Assembly (NCBI GenBank): GCA_028821145.1
Contig: JAPPHC010000068.1
Coordinates: forward strand, 1 to 37,442
DNA: 37,442 nucleotides
DNA from: Gammaproteobacteria bacterium
GTDB lineage: Bacteria; Pseudomonadota; Gammaproteobacteria; Steroidobacterales; Foliamicaceae
Direction: 5' to 3'
Part shown: piece after piece, positions 8,131 through 16,014 of the stretch
Numbering within the stretch: position 1 is the stretch's first letter
Layout: each line of letters opens with the position of its first letter
Made by a program: the position numbers and the translations under genes
The notes under the pieces: generated by a model
Databases searched by the model: none
Seen by the model: only the letters and a program-made list of their open reading frames with translations
What the model was told of the DNA's origin: nothing

Positions 8131-8969
8131 CAGGTCAGATTCGCGAAGGTCTCGGCGACCAGTTCCGGGTGGGTGAGCATGCCGCCGCGCGGGATGTCCA
8201 GCTCGATGAACTGCCATCCGGGCCCGCGCGCCGGGCCGACCATGAAATCGCTGGTCATCGAGTATTCCTGGCCCACGCAGTGAATGTAGGTGCGCGGCAG
8301 GCCCTCCCAGCCGCCGTTTTTCAGATCCAGCACATCGCTCCATGCGCGCATAGGGTGGAGCGTGATTTTCTCTTTCAGGAGCGCCTGGATTTCGGTCTCG
8401 GTGTCCGGCACCAGCATCTTCATCGGGTACGAGTCGTAGTAGCTCATCCGGTAGCCGTCGACGAATTTCTCCATTCGCTTGATGAAGTATTCGGAGAGTT
8501 CGCCCTCGGGCGTGCGGCTCACGCCGCTCATGCGGTCTCCCGCCGGTACCAGTGCATCGAAGAAGACGATGCGGCGTATGCGGTCGCGCCTTGCGTCGGC
8601 CACGCCGGTGATGACCATGCCGGCGAAGGAATGTCCCACGAGAATGACGTCATCGAGGCTCTCGAAGTCGATGATGTTGACGATGTCCTGGATATGGGTA
8701 TCGAGGCCCACTTCCGGGCTGGTCATGTGGGCGCGGTCGCCGCAGCCGGTCAGCGAAGGCGCATAGACGTCGTGGCCGGCCCGCTCCAGGATGCGGCGCA
8801 CGTACTGCCAGCTCCAGCCGCCCAGCCAGGTGCCGTGCACGAGGATGAAGGTCCTGGATTCTTCCCCGGCCTGGGCCTTCGCACCGGCCCCCGCAGCCGA
8901 AGCGACGAGCGCGGCGCCAGCCCCCGCGAGCGTCTGCCGGCGGGTGAGCTTCCCGTTCCTGTCGCGCAC
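8130..8969 (-). CDS. Tat-exported alpha/beta hydrolase (esterase-like)
   Basis: Protein of 279 residues from a GTG start only 4 bases after the methyltransferase stop. The Tat signal is LTRRQTLAGAGAALVASAAG (twin Arg10-11). The fold is an alpha/beta hydrolase of the plant methyl-esterase/salicylate-binding-protein type: HGTWLGGWSW oxyanion region (from His45), nucleophile Ser114 in VGHSFAGM, and C-terminal His267 in LTHPEL. It probably hydrolyses a small ester or amide in the periplasm; the substrate is unknown. It sits between the Tat-bearing methyltransferase and the dipeptidase-like gene in a tightly packed minus-strand operon, so these three exported proteins may act on the same compound. 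Confidence 0.85.
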   Translation of the reverse strand: MRDRNGKLTRRQTLAGAGAALVASAAGAGAKAQAGEESRTFILVHGTWLGGWSWQYVRRILERAGHDVYAPSLTGCGDRAHMTSPEVGLDTHIQDIVNIIDFESLDDVILVGHSFAGMVITGVADARRDRIRRIVFFDALVPAGDRMSGVSRTPEGELSEYFIKRMEKFVDGYRMSYYDSYPMKMLVPDTETEIQALLKEKITLHPMRAWSDVLDLKNGGWEGLPRTYIHCVGQEYSMTSDFMVGPARGPGWQFIELDIPRGGMLTHPELVAETFANLT

Positions 8970-8973
8970 GCCG

Positions 8974-10221
8974 TTAGGCGGGCTTGGTGGCGTTCATCAC
9001 GCCGAACCGCGGCAGGGCGACCGGCCCCTCCTCGTTGAGATCGAACCCGGCGGCGCGGACGAGGTCCTGCAGCCCGTTGGTGCGGTATTTGATCGTCCAC
9101 ACCTCGTTGTTCCAGCGGTGGTCCCACCAGCGCCGGTATTGGCCGTATGCCGTGCGTGGAAACGGGTTCTTGAGGTTGAAGTCGATGGGATAGAAGATTC
9201 CTCCCGGGCGCGTGATGCGGAAGGCCTCGTTGACGATGTCCTTCGTGCCCTGGGGCGAGACTTCATGGAGCATGATGTAGCTGGTCACCAGGTCGAAGTG
9301 GTTGTCGGGGAAGCGCGTATCTTCCGCCAGGCGCTGGGCGAAATTGACGTCCAGCCCCCGTTCCACCGCGCGCAGATGGCCGTACCGCACCATCGGCCCG
9401 CCGACGTCGATGCCCCACACCTCCGCGTCCGGGAATCGTTCCTTCAGCGCCATGGCTAGCTGGCCGATGCCGGTGCCGACGTCCAGAATGCGCCGGACCT
9501 TGCCGTCCGCCGGTATCGGCAGCCCGAAGGCCGCCGTCATGTGCAACGCATCCTGGTCGTTGCGCCCGGTATAGAAGCCGTTGGTGCCGTAGTCGTACAT
9601 GTGCCCGGCGAAGTCGTTGCCCACGTAGCCGCCCGGCTGGATGTGGATCTCGTGGCGGGTGTAATCGGGCATCTCCAGGTCGGGGTTCAGTTCCAGGGTC
9701 CCGGGACCGCGGTTGTCGACCGCTTCCATCTCGCTCAAGTAGGTGTCCGCGTTGTTTTCGCACTCGGCCTTCATGTTGTTCCATGAAAGCTGCTGCACCG
9801 ACATCCAGGTCCGGGTCCTGGCGCTTACCACGGGATCGTCCTGCAGCAGCGCGATGGCTTCCTGCATAGGCAGTTCCGTGTCCGGAGCAATGCCCTTGCT
9901 GGCCAGAATGTCCTCCGCGCGCCGGCCGGCAGCCTGGCTCAATGTCTGATTGGCGAAGGTGCGTACCGACATCAGGAAGTCCATCCGGCTTTCCAGGTCG
10001 ATTTCCGGGAGGCGCTCCATGCGCCCGTTGCGGCCCCGCGGCGCCAGAGTGCCCGGTACGTTCCCGGTCGTCTTGGGCGGGGGCGGCAGATCGTCGCGAG
10101 TTTCGAAAAATCCCATCGCCGGCGGCGCGGTGCGTTGTTGCGCGGCACGGCTCGCGAATGGCGCCGCCACCAAAGATGCTGCACCGGCGAACAAACCCAT
10201 TACGGATCGTCTGTTGATCAT
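8974..10221 (-). CDS. Class I SAM methyltransferase with Tat-like signal (module copy A)
   Basis: Protein of 415 residues. The N-terminus MINRRSVMGLFAGAASLVAAPFASRA resembles a twin-arginine signal. A helical region (about 71-170) is followed by ELNPDLEMPDY (177-187) and QPGGYVG (195-201), then a Rossmann methyltransferase core: ILDVGTGIGQ (motif I, 246-254), AEVWGID (acidic residue binding SAM ribose), FDLVTSYIMLHE, and ITRPGGIFYPIDF. It is a paralogue of the plus-strand gene at 11105-12154, sharing all these segments. The gene lies 13 bases after the small helical gene on the same strand. An exported SAM enzyme is odd because SAM is cytoplasmic; the signal may instead be a membrane anchor or retained tail. 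The substrate is unknown. Confidence 0.85.
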   Translation of the reverse strand: MINRRSVMGLFAGAASLVAAPFASRAAQQRTAPPAMGFFETRDDLPPPPKTTGNVPGTLAPRGRNGRMERLPEIDLESRMDFLMSVRTFANQTLSQAAGRRAEDILASKGIAPDTELPMQEAIALLQDDPVVSARTRTWMSVQQLSWNNMKAECENNADTYLSEMEAVDNRGPGTLELNPDLEMPDYTRHEIHIQPGGYVGNDFAGHMYDYGTNGFYTGRNDQDALHMTAAFGLPIPADGKVRRILDVGTGIGQLAMALKERFPDAEVWGIDVGGPMVRYGHLRAVERGLDVNFAQRLAEDTRFPDNHFDLVTSYIMLHEVSPQGTKDIVNEAFRITRPGGIFYPIDFNLKNPFPRTAYGQYRRWWDHRWNNEVWTIKYRTNGLQDLVRAAGFDLNEEGPVALPRFGVMNATKPA

Positions 10222-10234
10222 TTTTCGCTACCTC

Positions 10235-10579
10235 CTAGAACTGGCGTTCTTCGCCGAACGGACGTGCGTTCGACGTGTCGCGCGACAGGACGCTGTAGAC
10301 CCGCTCGACCATTTCCATACGTTCCGCTTCCCACGCCTCTTTCTCGGCGTCGGTCGGCACGTAGGACTCGACCATTTCGGCCGTTGCCATGCCTTCGGTT
10401 TCCATCAGCCGTTCGATGACCTTGATGCGCTGGCGGTCGGCCCAGATCTCCGCTCCCAGCGCGATCACGACCGACATCAGATTGTCGATGTGCGGGTTCC
10501 CCAGGAATATGGCGGCGTCCGTGTCCGCCGGAATGAAGGGCGCTGCCTTGCTGCGCCCTTTCTCGACTTTTTCGCTCAT
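10235..10579 (-). CDS. Small helical protein, paralogue of the 10778-11056 product (copy A)
   Basis: Protein of 114 residues with no signal peptide and mostly charged amphipathic helices. I do not recognise a named family. The core, from IFLGNPHIDNL through LGAEIWADRQRI and YVPTDAEKEAW to RVYSVL, aligns nearly gap-free with the plus-strand small protein. Shared positions include F-x-x-P-x-x-D-x-L, LG-x-E-x-W-x-x-R-x-R, E-x-Y-x-P and RVY. Shine-Dalgarno GGGAG lies 8 bases before the ATG. It is the first gene of the minus-strand operon, directly ahead of the methyltransferase. A partner or regulator of that enzyme is the natural inference from two conserved pairings. Confidence 0.8.
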   Translation of the reverse strand: MSEKVEKGRSKAAPFIPADTDAAIFLGNPHIDNLMSVVIALGAEIWADRQRIKVIERLMETEGMATAEMVESYVPTDAEKEAWEAERMEMVERVYSVLSRDTSNARPFGEERQF

Positions 10580-10605
10580 GGTTTTTTCTCCCTTTGCAGT
10601 CCTAG

Positions 10606-10611
10606 ATTATC
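10606..10611 (-). promoter_or_regulatory. Possible -10 element for the minus-strand module
   Basis: Read on the minus strand, GATAAT lies 26 bases before the ATG of the small protein and is preceded by a GC-rich stretch with no good -35 match. The spacing would give a leader of about 20 bases containing the GGGAG ribosome-binding site. This is the only AT-rich hexamer in the gap at a sensible distance. Confidence 0.35.
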
Positions 10612-10643
10612 ATGCCCGCCGGACAACGCAGTTGACGGCGATC

Positions 10644-10781
10644 ATGAAACGTCGCGAATTACTTCATTCGGGCGCTGCGAGGGTAGTCGTCCTGGCGCTT
10701 GCCATGGGCGCTGGATCGGCTCGGGGCGGTAGAATGAACGTCCCACGGACTGCAGGAATCAGTGCTGCGAGGCGCCAATGA
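10644..10781 (+). CDS. Possible 45-residue signal-peptide-only reading frame
   Basis: The short frame encodes MKRRELLHSGAARVVVLALA followed by MGAGSARG and a short Arg-rich tail. This has the form of a twin-arginine signal (KRRELL, then a hydrophobic stretch, then small residues) with nothing mature behind it. Its TGA overlaps the ATG of the downstream small protein as ATGA. It could be a translated leader coupled to the module, the remnant of a lost Tat-exported gene, or chance. No strong Shine-Dalgarno is seen. Confidence 0.3.
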   Translation: MKRRELLHSGAARVVVLALAMGAGSARGGRMNVPRTAGISAARRQ

Positions 10782-11056
10782 ACGATCCGCAATATTTCGA
10801 CCATCCGGTGCTGGACCACCTGGTTGAAACCGTAATGCAGCTCGGCAGCGAATTGTGGACCACGAGGCGCCGCCTGGAGCTGCTGGAGAAGGTGCTGGCC
10901 GATGCCGGCGCCTTGCCCGATGACGCCGTGGAGCTTTACATGCCGTCCGCCGAAGAAATCGAGGCCGAGGCCGCGCGGCGTGACGCCTTCGTCCGGCGGG
11001 TATATGCCGGATTCGCCCGGGGCGGGGAAGTGCAGGAGGCCCCGCCGGAACCCTAG
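10778..11056 (+). CDS. Small helical protein, paralogue of the 10235-10579 product (copy B)
   Basis: Protein of 92 residues, no signal peptide, predicted mostly helical with many Glu and Arg residues. Its core (YFDHPVLDHL, LGSELWTTRRRLELLEK, VELYMPSAEE, RRVYAGF) matches copy A at roughly one third of positions by eye, including the Trp and the LG-x-E-x-W-x-x-R-x-R string. Copy A has a longer N-terminus. GAGG ends 5 bases before the ATG. A methyltransferase paralogue follows 48 bases later, reproducing the small-protein-then-methyltransferase order of the minus arm. No known family recognised. Confidence 0.8.
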   Translation: MNDPQYFDHPVLDHLVETVMQLGSELWTTRRRLELLEKVLADAGALPDDAVELYMPSAEEIEAEAARRDAFVRRVYAGFARGGEVQEAPPEP

Positions 11057-11104
11057 GGCGCTGACACGCCCTGGTTGCGGGACGCCACACAAACGGAGAG
11101 AGAT

Positions 11105-12154
11105 ATGGATCGAGGACAACTGGGCGGCCTGAACCGCCTTCCATCCCTGGACGCCGAGCAACGCCTCGGCTTCGCCTTGAGTTTGCGCACGATGATCACC
11201 GCCGGGGGCGTCAGCGCCAAGTCGCGCGCGGCGGGAAGCGCGGCCCTGAAGGAGGCGGGCATCCAGGTGGACGACGTGGAAGCGATTTGCCGCGTCATGG
11301 ACCGCATCCCCGACACGCAGATTCGCAACCGGATGCTGCGCAGCCTCCAGGAAATGACCTGGGACTCCGCCTTCAGCGCCGTCGACGGCGACCGCGAACG
11401 GATGGAGCGGGAGTTGCAGGAGGAATCGGACGATTCCCTGCTGGAGCTGAACCCGGACCTCGAGATGCCGGACTACATCAAGTTCGACTTTCACCTTCAA
11501 CCGGGCGGCTATGTCGGCGACGCACTGGCAGGCGAGGTCTATCACCATGGGACCAACGCGTTCTACATGGGCTTCAACGCCGGCGACATGATCCACAACG
11601 GCCTGGTCGCCTGCGGCCAGGAGCCGCTGAGCGGCGGCGTGGAGCGCGCGCTCGACATGGCGACGGGCATCGGCCAGTGCGCCACCGCGCTCAAGCAGCG
11701 CTATCCCGATGCCGAGGTGTGGGGCCTGGACCCGTCCGAACCGCTGCTGCGATACGCGCACAAGCGCGCCAAGGGCATGAACCTGCCCGTGCGCTTCAGG
11801 CAGGCCAGGGGAGAGTCCACCGGTTTCGACGAAGGCCATTTCGACGTCATCAACAGCTACATCCTGTTTCACGAGATTCCGTTCAGCGCCACGGAGAAAG
11901 TGGTCCATGAGATCTACCGGATCCTGCGCCCCGGCGGCGTGTTCAATATCTACGATTTCCCGGTCGGCGATCCGATGTCCCCGGAATCACGCTACATGTT
12001 CGAAATGGACCATCGCGATAACGGCGAGCCCTGGTCGATCGACCTGATGGAGAACGACTTCGACGGTCTGCTGAGGTCCGCCGGCTTCGAGATCACGCCC
12101 GGACCGCGCCAGTTCCTGGTGGTCAAGACCTGGCACTGCCACAAGCCGCTGTAG
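11105..12154 (+). CDS. Class I SAM methyltransferase, cytoplasmic form (module copy B)
   Basis: Protein of 349 residues; the ATG at 11105 has GGAGAG 4 bases upstream and is preferred over an upstream TTG in frame. No signal peptide. Shared with copy A: N-terminal helical region (from LPSLDAEQRLGFALSLRTM), ELNPDLEMPDY (114-124), LQPGGYVG (131-138), HGTNAFYMG, motif I DMATGIGQ (184-191, with Ala where copy A has Gly), PDAEVWGLD, VINSYILFHE, ILRPGGVFNIYDF. The PGG motif and the acidic loop indicate a functional SAM fold; the substrate is unknown. The S41 lipoprotein gene begins 14 bases after its stop and is probably co-transcribed. Confidence 0.88.
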   Translation: MDRGQLGGLNRLPSLDAEQRLGFALSLRTMITAGGVSAKSRAAGSAALKEAGIQVDDVEAICRVMDRIPDTQIRNRMLRSLQEMTWDSAFSAVDGDRERMERELQEESDDSLLELNPDLEMPDYIKFDFHLQPGGYVGDALAGEVYHHGTNAFYMGFNAGDMIHNGLVACGQEPLSGGVERALDMATGIGQCATALKQRYPDAEVWGLDPSEPLLRYAHKRAKGMNLPVRFRQARGESTGFDEGHFDVINSYILFHEIPFSATEKVVHEIYRILRPGGVFNIYDFPVGDPMSPESRYMFEMDHRDNGEPWSIDLMENDFDGLLRSAGFEITPGPRQFLVVKTWHCHKPL

Positions 12155-12168
12155 CCCGCGGGCGCATC

Positions 12169-14481
12169 ATGGGCTACCAGGGACGGACCTGCTTCGTTTG
12201 GATTGCGGCGGCCGTTCTGATTTCGGCCTGCGGAGGAGGGGGTTCCGACGGTTCACCGCCGCCGCCGCCGCCGGATCCCGCGAGCATCGAGCTCTCCACC
12301 ACAAGCATCGATGCCGAAGCGGGGGGTGGCGACGCGTCGGTGGACGTGTCCAATGGAGGCGGCGGAACGCTGAACTGGACCGCCTCCATTGCAGGCGGCG
12401 CGGACTGGGCGCGCATTTCCAGCGGCGCCAGCGGGACCAATTCCGGAACCATACGAATCACGATCGACGCCAACTCGGGCGCCGCGCGCGAACTCGAACT
12501 GACCGTTTCCGCCACCGGAGCAAGCTCGCGCACCGTTACCGTGCGGCAGGCCGAAGGGGCTCCCAACCTCAACGTCTCTCCCACGCGTCTCGACGCCGAA
12601 GCCGGGGGCGGCAACGTATCCGTGGACGTGACCAACCGGGGCGGCGGAACGCTGAACTGGAGCGCCTCCATAACCGGTAGCGTGGACTGGGCGCGTATTT
12701 CCAGCGGCTCCAGCGGCACCGACGCCGGAACCATCGCGATCGAAATCGACGCCAACACGGGCGCCGCGCGAGAATTCGAGCTGACCGTGTCGGCGGGCGA
12801 CGCGGGCTCGCGAGCCGTTACCGTGCAGCAGGCCGAGGCGCCCGCAATGCTCGAGGTTACGGCCGCAAGCACCGATCTGGACGGGTATGGCGGAAGCATT
12901 TCCCTTCAGGTGAGCAACACCGGCTACGCGACGATGCGTTGGAGCGCCAGCCTCCCGGACGGTGCGGACTGGGCCTACATCGAGAGCGGCGAGGAAGGCA
13001 CCGATGCAGGCGAAATCGTGGTCCGTTACGAATTGAACGGCGGTGCCGACCGCGAGCTTGACGTGACCGTGACGGCGTCGGCCGCCAACAATTCACCCCA
13101 GTCGCTTACGCTGAGACAGGAATGGTTTGCGTCCTCGGCGTGCACCTTTCCGGAGGCCCGGCGGGAAGCTCTCGACCTGATGGAGACGTGGTATTACTGG
13201 AACGACGAGCCGGAGCAGCGAGCCCGTTACGACGGCGTCGTGATCGAGGACTACGACGACCTCGACAGCCTCCTGGACGACCTTCGCTGGCGGCCGGAAA
13301 CCCATGATCGGAATTTCAGCTATTGGAGTAGCGCCAGGGAATCCGACATGGTGTTCGCGGGGCAGGCCTTCATCTTCGGCTTTCGCGGCCGGGTTATCGT
13401 CGATGCACTTGAGAATCCACTTTATTACCAGGTCATCGATGTCTATGCGGGCGCTCCGGCAGGAAACGCGGGCCTTCAACGCGGCGACCGGATCGTGGGG
13501 GTGAACGGCAAGGCGGTCGACAGCCTGACCGTCGAGGAGGTCTTCTCGGAATTCGGTCCCAACGAGGAAGGCTTCGAGGTCAGCTTCGAAGTCGAGAAGC
13601 AATCGGGCGAGCGCCGGACCATCAGCATTGCCAAGGCGCTCGTTGATGTCCCCACCGTCCCTGAGGAACACGTTCGAATACTGGACACCGATGCAGGAAA
13701 AGTAGGCTACCTGCATTTTCGGACCTTCTTCGGGGATGCGAACGGGCGCCTGTTGCAGGAATTCGCCGAATTCAATGCCGCGGGGGTCAAAAACCTGATC
13801 GTGGACCTGCGCTACAACGGTGGAGGAAGCGTGCCGATCGCCTATGGCCTGGCGACCCTGATCGGTGGTCCCGAACTCTTCGAGAACCAGGCGCAGACGG
13901 TGATGGTGAGGAGAGTTCACAATCTCTTGGTCAGCTCCGAAGGGCTTGACCGGACGGCCTACTTCGGATGCGACGCCTACCCCACGCCGGCGCTGGCCGC
14001 ACGCTGTCGAAACGAATCCGCGATACGGAACGTGGAGAAGGTCGTGTTTATCACCGGTCGGGGTTCCGCTTCCGCCAGCGAACTCGTTATTACCGCGCTT
14101 CAGCCATATGAGAACGTGTCCCAGGTGGGAGAGCGCACCTACGGCAAACCCGTAGGCCAATACGGATTGCGCTTTTGCCTGGCCACTCCGAATGTTTTCG
14201 AGTCGCGACTGGCGGATCTTTGGGCCGTGACCTTCGCTCACCTCAACGCCGAGGGTTTCGAGGACTACTACGATGGCCTTCCGGTCACCGAAGGCTGCCA
14301 GGTCCAGGACGATCTCACTCGCCAACTGGGAGACCCCCGGGAGGCCCGGCTGGCTGCCGCCTTGCGCTACCTGGAAACCGGCAGTTGCGGCGCGACCGCG
14401 TCTTCGCGTCTGGCTGCGCAAGGCGCTGCAATGCAGCAAACCCCGCCTCAGGACCCGGTCACCCACTTCCTGGGCCACTAG
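12169..14481 (+). CDS. Lipoprotein with three BACON-like repeats, PDZ and S41 protease domains
   Basis: Protein of 770 residues. A lipoprotein signal ends at Cys21 (VLISAC), followed by Gly/Ser and poly-Pro linkers. Three internal repeats at about 38-128, 133-222 and 228-318 share DAEAGGG-x-x-SVDV, GTLNW-x-AS, DWARISSG-x-SGT, REFELTVSA and VTV-x-QAE, the pattern of BACON domains. A helical cap (~325-385) is followed by a PDZ-like region with GLQRGDRIVGVNGK, then an S41 core: GKVGYLHFRTF, LIVDLRYNGGGS, and FITGRGSASASEL with the likely nucleophile near Ser635. A cell-surface or periplasmic processing protease is likely. The tail (SRLAAQGAAMQQTPPQ) is low-complexity. It shares an operon with the copy B methyltransferase. 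Confidence 0.88.
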   Translation: MGYQGRTCFVWIAAAVLISACGGGGSDGSPPPPPPDPASIELSTTSIDAEAGGGDASVDVSNGGGGTLNWTASIAGGADWARISSGASGTNSGTIRITIDANSGAARELELTVSATGASSRTVTVRQAEGAPNLNVSPTRLDAEAGGGNVSVDVTNRGGGTLNWSASITGSVDWARISSGSSGTDAGTIAIEIDANTGAAREFELTVSAGDAGSRAVTVQQAEAPAMLEVTAASTDLDGYGGSISLQVSNTGYATMRWSASLPDGADWAYIESGEEGTDAGEIVVRYELNGGADRELDVTVTASAANNSPQSLTLRQEWFASSACTFPEARREALDLMETWYYWNDEPEQRARYDGVVIEDYDDLDSLLDDLRWRPETHDRNFSYWSSARESDMVFAGQAFIFGFRGRVIVDALENPLYYQVIDVYAGAPAGNAGLQRGDRIVGVNGKAVDSLTVEEVFSEFGPNEEGFEVSFEVEKQSGERRTISIAKALVDVPTVPEEHVRILDTDAGKVGYLHFRTFFGDANGRLLQEFAEFNAAGVKNLIVDLRYNGGGSVPIAYGLATLIGGPELFENQAQTVMVRRVHNLLVSSEGLDRTAYFGCDAYPTPALAARCRNESAIRNVEKVVFITGRGSASASELVITALQPYENVSQVGERTYGKPVGQYGLRFCLATPNVFESRLADLWAVTFAHLNAEGFEDYYDGLPVTEGCQVQDDLTRQLGDPREARLAAALRYLETGSCGATASSRLAAQGAAMQQTPPQDPVTHFLGH

Positions 14482-14514
14482 TAGCGGCCTGGTAGCGGGG
14501 GCATTGCCCACACT

Positions 14515-14583
14515 GCGTCCCGCCTTACTGGAGCGCGGGACGCTGTCTGTTGCGGGGGAGGGCGGGACGCCCTCGCTCCCAGG
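14515..14583. repeat. Palindromic repeat cluster R1 between convergent genes
   Basis: Two hairpins. The first is a 9-base perfect inverted repeat, GCGTCCCGC (14515-14523) and GCGGGACGC (14535-14543). The second is GAGGGCG (14558-14564), GGA loop, CGCCCTC (14568-14574), followed by GCTCCCAGG ending at 14583. The next base starts the TCA that is the stop codon of the minus-strand FAD gene. It belongs to the same family as the repeats at 25846, 28181 and 32652. With no T-run it is not a classic terminator, though the hairpins could still block read-through between the convergent genes. Confidence 0.85.
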
Positions 14584-16014
14584 TCAGGCGGCGCGGGCCT
14601 TCAGTTGCGCGGCAGTCTGTTCGCCGATCATGCGGCCGAATGTCATGGCCGGCATCAACGACATGCCGCCGACGAAGGCAACTCCCGATAGGCGCGTGAA
14701 GCCGAGTATTTCGCCGGCGGCATACAGGCCGCCGATCGGCTTTTCGGATTCGTCCACGACCTGCAGGTCGCCGTTTACCTTGACGCCGCCGGGACTGAGC
14801 ACGGTTACCCCCACAGCTTCAATCCCATAAAACGGCGCGCGGTCGACGCGGCGCGGCAGGAACAGGCGATTGAAGTCGGGGTCCTCGTGATTGTCGACGG
14901 CTTCGTTGTAGCGCGCGACCGTTTCCGCGAGGTTTTCCGGCGGGATATCGAAGCGGCCCGCCAGTTCCTTGATGGAGTCGGCCTTCTGGAAGGCCGGGTG
15001 GGTATTGAATTTGGGGCGCAGGTCGCGGCCCTGCTTGTCCAGAACGGTCATCGGCGTTGCGTTCTGGCGTATGCCTTCGTCGAACACGATCACCATGCGC
15101 ATGCCGGGCTGCTTCAATAGCGAGGTCTCGCTGTAGTGAATGCTCGGGTGGTCTTCGCGCAGGAACCGCTTGCCCTGGCCGTCCACGTAGATTTCCCATG
15201 GCGCCCGGTAGGCCGGCGCAAGCTGGAAGAACCAGGCGCTCAACGGGTCGTCCGGGTCCTGCAGGAAGCCCGCGAAGGTGGCCAGGAACTGGTCGGTGTG
15301 ATCGATCCTGGCGCCGATCTCGCGGGCTGCAATTACTCCGTCTCCCCGCGAAAACGGATTGCAATGGGAATGCAGCGGGTAGGGCGTGACCTCGTTCCAT
15401 AGCTCGGGGTTGGCGGCGTAACCGCCGGTGGTCAGCGCCACGTTCGGCGCCCTGAACTCGAGTTCCTGACCGTTGCATTGGGCCTTTACCCCGACCACGG
15501 CCCCGGAAGCGGAAGTGAGCAGGCCGGTCATGCGGGTCTGCAGCCGCAAGTCGATCGCCCCTGACGCCACCAGTGCACGATGAACCGGCTCGATGACCTT
15601 GAGAATCGAGATCGCCTGCTCGTGGCCCCAGACGTAACGGCGCGTCGTATAGGGCTCGTGCACCATCCCGGCGACAGGCGTTTCCGGCGCCAGTTCGAGA
15701 CCGACGTCCATGAGCCAGTGCAGGGTTTCCGCGGCGCCGCCTGTGGCCAGCCGCCCGAGGACCGGGTCTATGCCGCCGTAGGCGATGCGCTGGGCGTCCT
15801 GGTAATGCTCCTCGGCGCTGTCCTCGATCCCCAGCGCGGCCTGCTGGCGCGTGCCTGCGGCGCTGATCTGGCCGGAAGACCAGTAGAGCGTCCCGCCGAC
15901 GCGCGTGTCGGCGTCGATCTGCAGGACGCGGGCACCGCCCTGGGCCGCGAAGATGGCCGCCGGCAGACCGGCGGAACCGGCGCCGACCACGATGATGTCG
16001 TATTCCCGGCTCAT
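14584..16014 (-). CDS. FAD-dependent oxidoreductase (FAD_binding_2, fumarate reductase/ketosteroid dehydrogenase-like)
   Basis: Flavoprotein of 476 residues. The N-terminal dinucleotide motif [21 protein letters not shown] is followed by a ribose-binding acidic residue (LQID) and [21 protein letters not shown] occurs mid-protein, and the C-terminal FAD loop [12 protein letters not shown] with [23 protein letters not shown] is typical of the fumarate reductase flavoprotein/3-ketosteroid dehydrogenase superfamily. No signal peptide, so cytoplasmic. The substrate is unclear; reduction or desaturation of an unsaturated acid or steroid-like ring is possible. Its ATG overlaps the slipin stop (ATGA), an unusual partnership. 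Confidence 0.86.
   Translation of the reverse strand: MSREYDIIVVGAGSAGLPAAIFAAQGGARVLQIDADTRVGGTLYWSSGQISAAGTRQQAALGIEDSAEEHYQDAQRIAYGGIDPVLGRLATGGAAETLHWLMDVGLELAPETPVAGMVHEPYTTRRYVWGHEQAISILKVIEPVHRALVASGAIDLRLQTRMTGLLTSASGAVVGVKAQCNGQELEFRAPNVALTTGGYAANPELWNEVTPYPLHSHCNPFSRGDGVIAAREIGARIDHTDQFLATFAGFLQDPDDPLSAWFFQLAPAYRAPWEIYVDGQGKRFLREDHPSIHYSETSLLKQPGMRMVIVFDEGIRQNATPMTVLDKQGRDLRPKFNTHPAFQKADSIKELAGRFDIPPENLAETVARYNEAVDNHEDPDFNRLFLPRRVDRAPFYGIEAVGVTVLSPGGVKVNGDLQVVDESEKPIGGLYAAGEILGFTRLSGVAFVGGMSLMPAMTFGRMIGEQTAAQLKARAA

Noticed and set aside
10699-10735. Sigma-70 promoter TTGCCA ... TAGAAT for the plus-strand module
   Set aside because: Spacing between the hexamers is 25 bases, too long, and TAGAAT lacks an extended TG motif, so I could not support it.
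13093-14511. Minus-strand open frame (472 codons) opposite the S41 lipoprotein
   Set aside because: The plus strand has lipobox, PDZ and S41 motifs; the antisense product has none.
14558-14583. Rho-independent terminator between the S41 and FAD genes
   Set aside because: The hairpin is strong but no run of T follows on either strand; it is better explained as a member of the repeat family, though it may still slow polymerase.
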